Shown piece by piece: positions 53,928 through 61,551 of a stretch of 64,000 nucleotides of DNA. The notes below the pieces were generated by a model that saw only the letters and a list, made by a program, of their open reading frames with translations, made no database searches and was not told the DNA's origin. The translations under genes were made by a program, and so were the position numbers. Origin of the DNA: CAZFYZ01 sp964523735 (GTDB lineage: Bacteria; Armatimonadota; UBA5829); the NCBI GenBank assembly GCA_964523735.1, contig CAZFYZ010000002.1, positions 1-64,000 of the forward strand, in the 5' to 3' direction. How positions within the stretch are numbered: position 1 is the first letter of the stretch; each line of letters begins with the position of its first letter.

Positions 53928-54281
53928 TTACTCCGCCATATCCCTGCATAGATCGGCCGTCTGGCGACAAATCTGAGCGTGGGCCATCATCATCGCATCG
54001 TCTTGAAACTGGGCACAGCTCTGAGTGCAGCTGTCGCAAACTTCTGCGCATACATCGCAAACATCGGACGCGAATTGAGACTGCCTGGACATGAACGATG
54101 CCGCTGAGGCGCAGATCTCAGCGCAATCGGTGATGATCCTAATATGGTCCGGTCTTGCGTGCTCGCCTCCACGATGCAAACAGTGGACGATCATTTCATT
54201 GCAGCTGTTCGCACATACGTTGCATTGCTGAACGCAGTCCTGCGTCGTCTGATCCAGTGTACTCTGCATCTGTTGCGCCAT
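53928..54281 (-). CDS. Four-helix cysteine-rich copper-storage-like protein (Csp/DUF326)
   Basis: 117 residues from ATG 54281 (GGAG nine nt upstream; ATG 54296 is an alternative). Fourteen Cys residues lie in CxxxC and CxxC patterns along four predicted helices (DCVQQCNVCANSC, DCAEICASAA, VCDVCAEVCDSCTQSC, ICRQTADLC), the hallmark of Csp copper-storage proteins and DUF326. There is no signal peptide, so it would be the cytosolic Csp3 type, storing many Cu(I) ions. A site ACCCCTGGG at about 54330 resembles half of the CsoR-type operators nearby but is imperfect. With the CsoR-like regulator 2.5 kb away this supports copper handling in this region. Confidence 0.85.
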   Translation of the reverse strand: MAQQMQSTLDQTTQDCVQQCNVCANSCNEMIVHCLHRGGEHARPDHIRIITDCAEICASAASFMSRQSQFASDVCDVCAEVCDSCTQSCAQFQDDAMMMAHAQICRQTADLCRDMAE

Positions 54282-54434
54282 ATGCTCTCGCTCCATTCGT
54301 TTGAACTGGTGCTAGACCAGACGCTTCTTACCCCTGGGATCTGTGGCGTCACACCTTCGGCTGTCTCCAGCCACATGCGGGTATATTCGTATCGAGGTGA
54401 GCGAAATGCCTGATGTGGGCCGGACGAGGAGCTT

Positions 54435-54466
54435 GCCTCTCCAGATGGTTAGTGATCTGGAGAGGC
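54435..54466. terminator. Perfect 12-bp hairpin between the AsnB-like and Csp genes
   Basis: GCCTCTCCAGAT (54435-54446) and ATCTGGAGAGGC (54455-54466) form a perfect stem with an 8-nt loop, about 145 nt after the stop of the asparagine-synthetase-like gene. No T-tract. The rest of 54282-54609 holds no gene I can support. Confidence 0.5.
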
Positions 54467-54609
54467 TCTGCGGGAGCAAGCGGATAATCCGTCGGTGCGT
54501 CGTGAACTACGAAGACCACGCCGCCATAAAGGTCGGCCGGCGCCGTACCCGCCCAACGATCACCCTCTCCCACCTCTATGTCCTCTGTATCTGTCCATTC
54601 TGGCCAGCA

Positions 54610-56061
54610 TCACTCTACCGGCGCGCCCTTTGTGCGGCCAACAAAGGATAGATTGTCCAGATCGCCAAAATGCTCTCTGAACAGGCGGTAGTAGAACAGC
54701 TCCTCCTTGGAGTTGAGCATGCCGCCGTCAGGCAGCCTGCGCTCTCTAGCGAAATCCTGATCTGAAATCACTCCGTCCGCGTGCTGCTTCACGAGATCGA
54801 CTACGCCAGCGCCTTCCCAGAATTTGGCTTTTGGTCGGTCTACAACTGACGGGGGCAGCATCCCATCCATGGCGCGCCTGAGTATCCACTTCTCAACTGC
54901 GTCTCCATTGCGATTCAGCTTGCAGTCCACGGGGATGACTGCGGCGTAATCCCTCACGCGCCTAGCGAGGAACGGGGTGTGCGCCAGTAGACCGTGAGCG
55001 GACGAACACCGGTCCACCCTCTGAAGCGCCGTGTTATGGAGCCGGTTGGTGATGTCGACCAGTTCGTCCGGCAGCTTCGAGGGGTCGATCTGCTTCAGGT
55101 ATTCGTATCCCGCAAAGAGCTCATCGCCGCCTTCACCGGACAGCACAGCCGCGACGTGGTCGGAGGCGATTCTGCCGGCCAGATAGTTGGTGATGCTCGA
55201 TCTTACCAGCAGAGCGTCAAACGACTCAAGGTGGTAGATGACCTCCGGCAGCGCCCGGAGCATGTCGTCTGCCGTGACAGTGAGTTCGTGATGTCTTGAG
55301 TGGATGTGTTGCGCGACTGCACGTGCGTACTCAAGATCGGGCGAGCCCGGAACGCCCACTGCGAAGGTATCGACCTTCCCTGAATGAGCGTTGACGAGAG
55401 TCGCCGTAGCGCTCGAATCGATCCCGCCGGATAGCCAGGATCCGACTTCGCCGCTAAGGTGGATGCATTTGGCGACAGCTTCGGACAAGCGAGATCTGAG
55501 CTCTGCCGCGCCGTCCTCTGGGTTTATCTTTCCGTGTGGCCTCACTGAGAACTCGTCGTATCGGGTGATACCCTCTCTTGGATGGTAGTAGTGACCCGGT
55601 GGGAACTCGCGAATCTCCGTCGCCCAACCAAGCAGCGCCTTCACCTCCGAAGCGAAGCAGACAGATCCGTCCGAAATGCCGTAATAGAGCGGGCACACTC
55701 CAAGTGTGTCGCGAGCGATGAAAAGGCCATCGGAGCAGGCTATTGCGAGCGCGAACGGTCCATCCAGATCCTTGACAAACGTTGAGCCCTGGCGTTCGAA
55801 CAGGCTCTGCAGTGCCTGATCCACGTCGAGTGCTTCCTCGTCCAGATGGCGCCAGTTGTAGATTGCCCCGTCGCACACGGCCTTGCAGGAGAGACTCCGG
55901 CCTAGCCACATCCCCATCGGGGCACCGTGAGACTCCCCGAGAGTCGCCTTATCCTCCTCTACCATCGCGTGGACGCGATCCCCCCGATGTCTCAGCTTCG
56001 TCAGTGATCTCGTCACGAGACGCCATTCATGAGATTTTGCTATTCCGACTATCCCGGCCAT
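54610..56061 (-). CDS. Asparagine-synthetase-like ATP-dependent ligase lacking the glutaminase cysteine
   Basis: 483 residues. The N-terminal Ntn-hydrolase-like domain is structurally complete (LRHRGDR, GAIYNWR, VKDLDGPFALAI, ARDTLGVCPLYYG). However, it begins MAGIVG where active amidotransferases have MCGIxG, so the catalytic Cys2 is Ala. The synthetase domain is intact: PP-loop SGGIDSS (about 211-217), LSGEGGDELFAGY (about 308-319), and a C-terminal DRPKAKFWEGAG with the conserved Lys. Glutamine hydrolysis should be impossible. Free ammonia or an internal amine would then attack the acyl-adenylate, as in beta-lactam synthetase and carbapenam synthetase, which also lost this Cys. Last gene of the c-di-AMP-riboswitch operon; GGAGGTAACCA precedes its ATG. 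Confidence 0.85.
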   Translation of the reverse strand: MAGIVGIAKSHEWRLVTRSLTKLRHRGDRVHAMVEEDKATLGESHGAPMGMWLGRSLSCKAVCDGAIYNWRHLDEEALDVDQALQSLFERQGSTFVKDLDGPFALAIACSDGLFIARDTLGVCPLYYGISDGSVCFASEVKALLGWATEIREFPPGHYYHPREGITRYDEFSVRPHGKINPEDGAAELRSRLSEAVAKCIHLSGEVGSWLSGGIDSSATATLVNAHSGKVDTFAVGVPGSPDLEYARAVAQHIHSRHHELTVTADDMLRALPEVIYHLESFDALLVRSSITNYLAGRIASDHVAAVLSGEGGDELFAGYEYLKQIDPSKLPDELVDITNRLHNTALQRVDRCSSAHGLLAHTPFLARRVRDYAAVIPVDCKLNRNGDAVEKWILRRAMDGMLPPSVVDRPKAKFWEGAGVVDLVKQHADGVISDQDFARERRLPDGGMLNSKEELFYYRLFREHFGDLDNLSFVGRTKGAPVE

Positions 56062-56083
56062 TGGTTACCTCCATAAGCTGTCC

Positions 56084-57742
56084 TCACACCCGTGCAAGGC
56101 GTTCGCGCGATGTTCGCGACGAGAGCATTTCCAGTCGTCTGCGCTCGTCAGTCGGGTCTCCCGTCGCCGGATCCACGCAGAAGACTGCCCCATCGACGAT
56201 CCTCGTCCGAAGCCCGCCCAGCGCGTGGCTATTTCCTCTGAGGTGCGGAGCGTCCAGAATGCCGGCAGCTATCGCTCGCGCGATGATCGTCGGGCTCGAG
56301 TATGGGGCGTCATCGCCCTCTCTCAGACTGGAAATGGCCTGCAACACAAGCTCGGCTTCCGCAAGCAGTTCCCGCCTCCGCTTGTCCACAGAGTGGCTAC
56401 CGATCAGATGCGGCATGCTGGCGCGGCTATTCCTCAGGACACCATTGACGATCTCACAGCTCTCGATGACCTCATCGGCTGTGGCCGCGTGATCTCCTTC
56501 GCAGTAGCCAACGACGTGAATTATGTGCGGGGCCACGGCGAGGGCGAGCATGGTCGAAGCCGCCAGTTGACCCTTTGCTCGAGACAGACGGGGCGACAGG
56601 TGCAAGAGCCCCGCCCGAACTTGGCGCAGCGAGTGGAACTCCGGCCCGTGCAAGCTCTCCACCATCTCTATCTGAGCTTGGATCTTCGCTAAGTCCATCT
56701 CCGGCGATATGCCCGGCGGCGTATTGAACATATACTGCGCAACGTATTGGCTTACGCCCATCTTCCTGGCATTATAGGCCGCCAGGTAGGACATCACGAC
56801 TGATATCACGTCGTGGGAGTCGCGCAGCGCCCAGTGGTGAGCTTCGTTCACCTCGACCGGTATACCGCGCAGCGCGTGCCACCTCATAGCGGCTTGGTTC
56901 TCACGAATGGCTTCCTCGGGTGTGCGCGTCGACCGTCCGTCCAACGCGCTGTACCAGCACAACGGGATCGCCGCCCACGCATTCGCAAGCGCCTTGCTTG
57001 CGACCTCTGCCCAGGCGATGAGGTCGCGAGTCCCGCTGTAGATCCTCAGTAGAGGATGGTTGCCACAACGGCTTGCCTTGTAGATGGCGTTCAGATCGTC
57101 AGCGCTGCGAACACAAACCCCTCCCGCCCCATCCAGTGTTGGGTTCATCTCTTCCGGCCTGAAGAATGATTCCTGAGCATTCTGATCCGGCGCAAGGGAT
57201 ATTACGTCAAGGCTGTCTGATTCGGCGATCTTTCGCACGCCGTTCACGGTGTCCGCGAGACTCGGAAGGCCGAAGTGATGCCTCAGGAGCGGGTAGGGGT
57301 GCTTCGTGGCCAGCCGATCCATGAGCGTATCGCCAGAATCCTTTGAGCCAGAGGCGACGGTCTTTCCGCGCAAGTATGCCCAGACTTCTTCTGGGCTCTC
57401 CAAGCCATCGAAACAACGCTCGAACCAGCCCAGCTTCTCTGCCTCCTTGCACATTGGGGGCGTCCCGCCGAAGACGTAACGAGTGTCCATTAGCCCTCGG
57501 GCTTCGAGCGCTTGCTTCAACTCGACCAGCAGCTTTGCACCGACTTCCGGCGTCAGGCGATATCCGACACCGACGATCTCTGGCCTGTGGCGATCTATGG
57601 CGTCGACGAACACGTCAATCGCCACCGCAGCGCCAAGAAAAACGGCTTTGTACCCAACCTGATCCGCGATGTTCAGGAAGCCGGCGGCGCCTGCGACGTG
57701 CACACAGTTTCCTAGTGCTCCTGCAACGATGGTACCAGGCAT
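56084..57742 (-). CDS. Cobalamin-binding glutamate-mutase-like fusion protein
   Basis: 552 residues. Residues 1-140 look like a B12-binding Rossmann domain: a His-x-x-Gly element in NCVHVAGAAG, VFLGAAVAIDVFVDAI, and VFGGTPP. The Asp of the usual DxHxxG is Cys here. Residues 190-540 resemble the glutamate mutase epsilon (MutE) barrel. They have an RIYSGTRD-like loop, a long helical region, and a C-terminal AIAAGILDAPHLRGNSHALGG followed by a DPATGDP segment that matches the end of MutE. In classical glutamate mutase the S and E subunits are separate, so this is a natural fusion in reverse S-E order. It overlaps the upstream dehydrogenase by 31 bp. A carbon-skeleton rearrangement of an amino acid is likely; the substrate is unknown. 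Confidence 0.65.
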   Translation of the reverse strand: MPGTIVAGALGNCVHVAGAAGFLNIADQVGYKAVFLGAAVAIDVFVDAIDRHRPEIVGVGYRLTPEVGAKLLVELKQALEARGLMDTRYVFGGTPPMCKEAEKLGWFERCFDGLESPEEVWAYLRGKTVASGSKDSGDTLMDRLATKHPYPLLRHHFGLPSLADTVNGVRKIAESDSLDVISLAPDQNAQESFFRPEEMNPTLDGAGGVCVRSADDLNAIYKASRCGNHPLLRIYSGTRDLIAWAEVASKALANAWAAIPLCWYSALDGRSTRTPEEAIRENQAAMRWHALRGIPVEVNEAHHWALRDSHDVISVVMSYLAAYNARKMGVSQYVAQYMFNTPPGISPEMDLAKIQAQIEMVESLHGPEFHSLRQVRAGLLHLSPRLSRAKGQLAASTMLALAVAPHIIHVVGYCEGDHAATADEVIESCEIVNGVLRNSRASMPHLIGSHSVDKRRRELLAEAELVLQAISSLREGDDAPYSSPTIIARAIAAGILDAPHLRGNSHALGGLRTRIVDGAVFCVDPATGDPTDERRRLEMLSSRTSRERLARV

Positions 57743-58899
57743 TGCTCGTCCTCCTTTGCCACCTGTTCGCCGTCGAGCACGAAGCGACGGATCTCCTTGA
57801 GACTCTTCCCGGCAAGGCCGAGACTCTCTGTAGTTCTTCCGGCAGCCCGATAGTCCACTTCATGAAGGACCGAACCGAGCAGAATGATCGAGTCGATAGT
57901 TGGAGTCGGCACACCGACTAGCTCCCCAAGTGATGCTATCGGTACCAAGCTCATAGGAATGTCTTCACTTATGTAGCGGTGATAGACGGTCTTTGGAGCC
58001 TTGATTCCGTCGTAACCCCTGTTGGCCCGCATGGCCTCGTGGAGCGTCCGTCCGGCGGCGTCGTACGCAATGTAGAGCCACTCGCGCGCGGACATTGCTC
58101 GGAAGCCAAGTGCCTCTGCCACCTGTACGCGTTCCCTGTCCAGCGCGTCGAGGATTAAGGCGACTGCGGGGGTAATGCCTTCAGTGTAGTAATCAAAGTC
58201 ACCCTGGGTGCTCTCAATGCGCCCGGCGTTGAGGACAGTTACGGCTGGATGAAAGATCGCGCCGATGTTGTCGAGGCTGGTTTTCATCACGTTGTCGCCA
58301 GGCACGAACTGCGGGAACGCCGTCCGCAGGGCTTTTACCACCTCCGGCGTGCGATGAGCAGGCAACGCCGCTACCGGGATGCTGTTCTTTACACGGAACA
58401 CCTTGGTTTGCCCTGGGTTGACTGACCGGCTGGCATAGATGAACGTCTGGGCCTCGGCCACAACCACGTCTGCCTTGCAGCCGTTATCCCTTATCGTCTT
58501 GAGGGTTTCAAGGGCTCCGCCTGTGCGACCGGGATTGAGCACAATGATCTGGCCGTCAACCAGATGCGGCGCCATCTGCTCCGCGATGCACCTGTGCGCT
58601 GTTGCGGGTACAACCACCATAAGTATATGCCTGCCGGATATTGTCTGCCCGGCATCAGTGGTGACGACCTCCAACCTCGCAAATCCGTGAGGCATCGAGT
58701 CTCCGCAGTCAGCAAGTATGTCCAGGCCGCCTGCCGACTTGATGGCATGCAATCTGCCCTCGCTTCGATTGTAAAGAGACACGTCGAACCCCATCAAAGA
58801 CAGGTGGCCTGCCATGGCTGTTCCGCCGTGCCCTGCTCCAAGGACGGCGAATCTCGGGAAGCTTTTGTTCTCCATCGACACTGCTTCTTTTAGCGTCAT
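57712..58899 (-). CDS. Opine/octopine dehydrogenase family NAD(P)-dependent enzyme
   Basis: 395 residues. N-terminal Rossmann fold with GAGHGG (about 21-26) and strand FAVLGAGHGG, then a C-terminal NAD/NADP octopine-nopaline dehydrogenase domain. Its catalytic-region sequence DNIGAIFHPAVTVLNAGRIE contains the expected Asn/His residues, and GFDYYTEGITPA-like and YDAAGRTLHEAM segments are present. Such enzymes reductively join an amino acid to a 2-keto acid to give N-(carboxyalkyl) amino acids (opines, opine metallophores). First gene of the operon, directly downstream of the c-di-AMP riboswitch; AAAGG lies 9 nt before the ATG. Substrates cannot be predicted, but its downstream partners imply further rearrangement and amidation. 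Confidence 0.82.
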   Translation of the reverse strand: MTLKEAVSMENKSFPRFAVLGAGHGGTAMAGHLSLMGFDVSLYNRSEGRLHAIKSAGGLDILADCGDSMPHGFARLEVVTTDAGQTISGRHILMVVVPATAHRCIAEQMAPHLVDGQIIVLNPGRTGGALETLKTIRDNGCKADVVVAEAQTFIYASRSVNPGQTKVFRVKNSIPVAALPAHRTPEVVKALRTAFPQFVPGDNVMKTSLDNIGAIFHPAVTVLNAGRIESTQGDFDYYTEGITPAVALILDALDRERVQVAEALGFRAMSAREWLYIAYDAAGRTLHEAMRANRGYDGIKAPKTVYHRYISEDIPMSLVPIASLGELVGVPTPTIDSIILLGSVLHEVDYRAAGRTTESLGLAGKSLKEIRRFVLDGEQVAKEDEQCLVPSLQEH

Positions 58900-58976
58900 G
58901 CTCTAACCCTTTCGAGTAAGGCTGATGCCGATAGGAGTGGGAAGGAAGAACGGTGGATAGCGGCCAGCGGCTTGTC

Positions 58977-59010
58977 CCCTCGTGCTGCCGCATGGCGACA
59001 AGGACGAGGG
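58977..59010 (-). terminator. Hairpin in the expression platform of the riboswitch
   Basis: On the minus strand CCCTCGT (59010-59004) pairs with ACGAGGG (58983-58977), with inner GCC/GGC pairing. It lies between the aptamer and the first codon. A competing pairing CTTGTC/GACAAG is possible. No T-tract, so attenuation may be rho-dependent or translational. Confidence 0.4.
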
Positions 59011-59047
59011 TGCCCGAACCGCGTAAGCTGCAGCGGCTCTTCCGTCC

Positions 59048-59163
59048 ACGCCTGCGAGGTTAGCTGACGGGCTGGGATCGGAAGAGCGACCCCTCTCCGA
59101 GACTACTCAGAGATTAGCCCCTAATGCTGGTTCCCCCGCTCCCGCATCCGCGGGACTCGGCGT
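59048..59163 (-). promoter_or_regulatory. c-di-AMP riboswitch (ydaO/yuaA type)
   Basis: The minus strand from 59163 to 59048 carries the ydaO aptamer landmarks. P1 is ACGCC (59163-59159) paired with GGCGT (59052-59048). Next come a GC stem (CCCGCGGATGCGGG), the conserved GGGGGAACCA (59137-59128), GGGGCTAATC (59121-59112), a variable stem (CTCTGAGTAGTCTCGGAGAG), and the near-invariant CCGTCAGCTAACCTCGCAGG (59070-59051). The aptamer segment GCTCTTCCG (59087-59079) can instead pair with CGGAAGAGC (59044-59036) just after P1, a plausible switching helix. The element lies 149 nt upstream of the opine-dehydrogenase-family gene and after the PadR stop. ydaO riboswitches usually turn genes off when c-di-AMP is high and control osmolyte, potassium and cell-wall functions. 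Confidence 0.85.
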
Positions 59164-59348
59164 TTGGTTGTCGTAAGCGGAACAGGTATCCGCTCTTACT
59201 AAGACGGGAAAATGCGTCAGGTCGTTCCAGGAATTCCCGCGATTCCGAGCAGCGGTGCTTTGGAGCTCTTCGGTCGCAGTAGCCACCTGGAAAAGCCCAC
59301 TCCCGCAGCGTCATTTCAGGTACAGACAGCAGGCTCCTGGGCCACAGC

Positions 59349-59780
59349 TTAGGGCCGACTTCCAGCGGTTGCACCTGCGGGGTTCGAATCAGCGTCACTA
59401 AGGGCATCGACGTCTTGCACGAACGACTTCATGGAGCTGGAGAGGTTGCCCAATACGACTGCCCACTCGCGTAGGTGATCTTTACCACTCTGGGTGATGC
59501 TGTAGATGTGGCGCGCGGGGCCGGAGCCGCTCGTGTCCCAGTCGGACGTGACATGGCCCATCGTCTCAAGGCGCTGCAGAGTCCTATACAATGCGCCGCG
59601 GTCGATCTCTGCGTCCGTCAATGCGTGGCTTTGAAGACTGCCACCGAGCTCATAGCCATAGGTGGGGCCATTTTGCTCAAGCACATAAAGGACAACAGGC
59701 TCAACGAATCGGTACAGATTGCCCATCGCGCATGTACACGGACGTTCTCCTCCGTGTCGGTGACAGTGTCCTCGCGCCAT
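59349..59780 (-). CDS. PadR-family regulator with Cys/His-rich N-terminus
   Basis: 143 residues from ATG 59780 (AGGAG ten nt upstream; GTG 59789 is an alternative). The winged-helix domain is clear (VEPVVLYVLEQNGPTYGYELGGSL, GALYRTLQRLETMGHVTSDWDTS, ARHIYSITQSGKDHLREW). It is preceded by a short segment GHCHRHGGERPCTCAMGN with three Cys and three His, a metal- or redox-sensing candidate. The C-terminal helix is short, as in PadR subfamily 2-like proteins. It lies upstream of the riboswitch on the same strand, so it may be co-transcribed with the operon or control it. Confidence 0.85.
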   Translation of the reverse strand: MARGHCHRHGGERPCTCAMGNLYRFVEPVVLYVLEQNGPTYGYELGGSLQSHALTDAEIDRGALYRTLQRLETMGHVTSDWDTSGSGPARHIYSITQSGKDHLREWAVVLGNLSSSMKSFVQDVDALSDADSNPAGATAGSRP

Positions 59781-59902
59781 TCGACTCACATCTCCTGAAA
59801 TGCAGGTATCTGCAGAGTGTTGCTTCGTGCTGAAACACGTGCAATCAGATTATACCACGCGCCCCCTATAGATGCGAGTTACATTTAGCACCCCAAAAAC
59901 CC

Positions 59903-59932
59903 TTGCGTCCATAGCAAGCACAAGTGTATAGT
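59903..59932 (+). promoter_or_regulatory. Likely promoter of the metallophosphoesterase gene
   Basis: TTGCGT (59903-59908) and TATAGT (59927-59932) are spaced by 18 nt, about 34 bp before the TTG start. The spacing supports the start at 59966 and excludes the GTG at 59924. Confidence 0.4.
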
Positions 59933-59965
59933 ACGAATATCAGCGCATTCATTGGAGGCAGTCCC

Positions 59966-60982
59966 TTGCGATCTCTTGGAGTTAAGCTGGCAATCTTTAC
60001 CCTCTTGGCGTTCTCCTGCACTTCCGTCTCGGCGGCGAAGTCTGTGCCAGGCTGCGAGCTTGTCCCGTGGACGCTTGTGGTACTTCCGGATACGCAGAAC
60101 TATTCCGAAAACCACCCTGATATCTTCACGAGCCAGACGCAGTGGATAGCTGAGAACGTCCAGAGCCGCAATATCTCATTTGTTGTCCACGAGGGTGACA
60201 TAACAAACAATCACACTGACAGGGAGTGGGAGAACGCACGTCGCAGCCTCTCAATTCTTGATGGAGTTGTTCCCTACGCACTGGTTCCAGGTAACCATGA
60301 CTATCAGGATATCCGCCCGAGGGTCACCGATTCAGCGCTCAGCCGGTACTTTCCTGTGGAGAAGTACAGGTCTCTGCCTACTTTCGGCGGCGTGTACGAA
60401 CGGAACAAGCTTGACAATAGCTACCACCTTTTCAGTGCCGGTGGACGCGAGTGGGTGGTCATTGCGCTTGAGTTTGGCCCGAGGGATTCCGTTCTTCGCT
60501 GGGCAGACAAGGTACTGAAGACATATGCCTACCGCTCGGCGATCATCGTGACTCACGCCTACCTCTACAGCGACAGCACGCGCTACGACCACACATCTCG
60601 CGGGGATCAGCACTGGAATCCACATCGCTACATGAACGACTCTTCCTTAAGCGCGAATGACGGCGAGGAGATGTGGCAGAAGCTTGTGTCGCCAAACCCC
60701 AACGTGGTGTTTGTCCTCTGCGGCCACGTTCTCAATGACGGAGCGGGGAGACTTACGAGCCCCGGGGCAAAAGGCAACATGGTACATCAGATACTCATCA
60801 ACTGCCAGATGATGGAAAAGGGCGGGTCCGGATATCTTTGCCTCATGGAGTTCTCCACTGACGGCAAGTCCGTCAGGTTCATGACTTACTCGCCGTACCT
60901 GAATGGCTACCTAACCGACGACGAGCACGAGTTCACTCTTCAGCTTCCACTTCCGCCAGTTGCTACATTGGCGACTGAATAG
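59966..60982 (+). CDS. Secreted metallophosphoesterase
   Basis: 338 residues from TTG 59966, chosen because GGAGG lies 7 nt upstream and a signal peptide follows (LGVKLAIFTLLAFSCTSVSA). It is a calcineurin-like phosphoesterase. Motifs: WTLVVLPDTQNY (D-x-Q in place of the usual DxH of motif I), FVVHEGDITNNH (GD), ALVPGNHDYQ (GNHD), IIVTHAYLY (H) and FVLCGHVL (GH). Similar secreted proteins are often annotated as purple acid phosphatase-like or as proteins of unknown substrate. It is a single gene, between the PadR gene and the metal-uptake locus. Confidence 0.8.
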   Translation: MRSLGVKLAIFTLLAFSCTSVSAAKSVPGCELVPWTLVVLPDTQNYSENHPDIFTSQTQWIAENVQSRNISFVVHEGDITNNHTDREWENARRSLSILDGVVPYALVPGNHDYQDIRPRVTDSALSRYFPVEKYRSLPTFGGVYERNKLDNSYHLFSAGGREWVVIALEFGPRDSVLRWADKVLKTYAYRSAIIVTHAYLYSDSTRYDHTSRGDQHWNPHRYMNDSSLSANDGEEMWQKLVSPNPNVVFVLCGHVLNDGAGRLTSPGAKGNMVHQILINCQMMEKGGSGYLCLMEFSTDGKSVRFMTYSPYLNGYLTDDEHEFTLQLPLPPVATLATE

Positions 60983-61044
60983 CTACAGGCTCTTCCTGCA
61001 GATTACGCCTCAGGATGCTTGCATCTTTTGGCCATCCCAAAAGC

Positions 61045-61073
61045 TTGACAACAACAAGCTCGACACTGATAAT
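61045..61073 (+). promoter_or_regulatory. Promoter of the metal-uptake locus
   Basis: TTGACA (61045-61050) and GATAAT (61068-61073) are separated by exactly 17 nt. Transcription would start near 61080. This makes the GTG at 61084 leaderless and leaves about 33 nt before the ATG at 61114. Confidence 0.6.
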
Positions 61074-61113
61074 ATAGCTGTATGTGACACTTAGCAGTGA
61101 CTTGCAGTCTGCC

Positions 61114-61551
61114 ATGATAAGCCGAAGTTCACATCAAAGAGGCCCACAGCAATATAGATCACCCCGATTCATCGCTCAGCTATGGAAGCTGGGGCGGTGG
61201 ACGACCCTGCTGTGCCTGCCGTACTTGTTGCTGTCCATCGGCAGCCCATTTCTGCACACCTGTATCGATGACGAGTCTGAGGTGCGGCACGCGGAACAAG
61301 GGCAGTCAGTCGGAACTCTGCACTCATCGAGACCGGCGCGGTTTCACATATCCTCACGATACGCTCTGCACAAAGGGCACCACAAGCTTTGTGCTGCCTG
61401 CTCGTGGTGCAAGTCTACGGCTGGCATAAGTCACGTCCATATTGTGGTGCTACCCGCTCGCGTAGTGACTCCACTTGTTGCTGCCGCGATAGCTTCTGCG
61501 GAGCCCCTGAAACAGCACAGGATACTTCCACGCGCTCCACCAACAGCCTAG
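61114..61551 (+). CDS. Hypothetical small protein with Cys/His cluster, near metal-uptake genes
   Basis: 145 residues from ATG 61114 (GTG 61084 is possible but would be leaderless). One hydrophobic segment (TTLLCLPYLLLSIGSPFL) is followed by a region with HTCIDDESEVRHAEQ and later HKGHHKLCAACSWCKST, whose clustered His and Cys could bind zinc. The C-terminus is hydrophobic then basic. I do not recognise a family; it resembles the small periplasmic His/Cys proteins (DUF2946-like) that often sit beside metal transporters. No good ribosome-binding site is visible, and the coding quality is lower than that of the neighbours. The position directly after a strong promoter and before the porin and ZnuA-like genes supports it as real. 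Confidence 0.5.
   Translation: MISRSSHQRGPQQYRSPRFIAQLWKLGRWTTLLCLPYLLLSIGSPFLHTCIDDESEVRHAEQGQSVGTLHSSRPARFHISSRYALHKGHHKLCAACSWCKSTAGISHVHIVVLPARVVTPLVAAAIASAEPLKQHRILPRAPPTA

Noticed and set aside
54406..54651. Plus-strand 81-codon frame with GAGGTGAGCGAA before its ATG
   Set aside because: Its end overlaps the asparagine-synthetase-like gene on the other strand, it spans the 12-bp hairpin at 54435-54466, and the translated product resembles no known protein.
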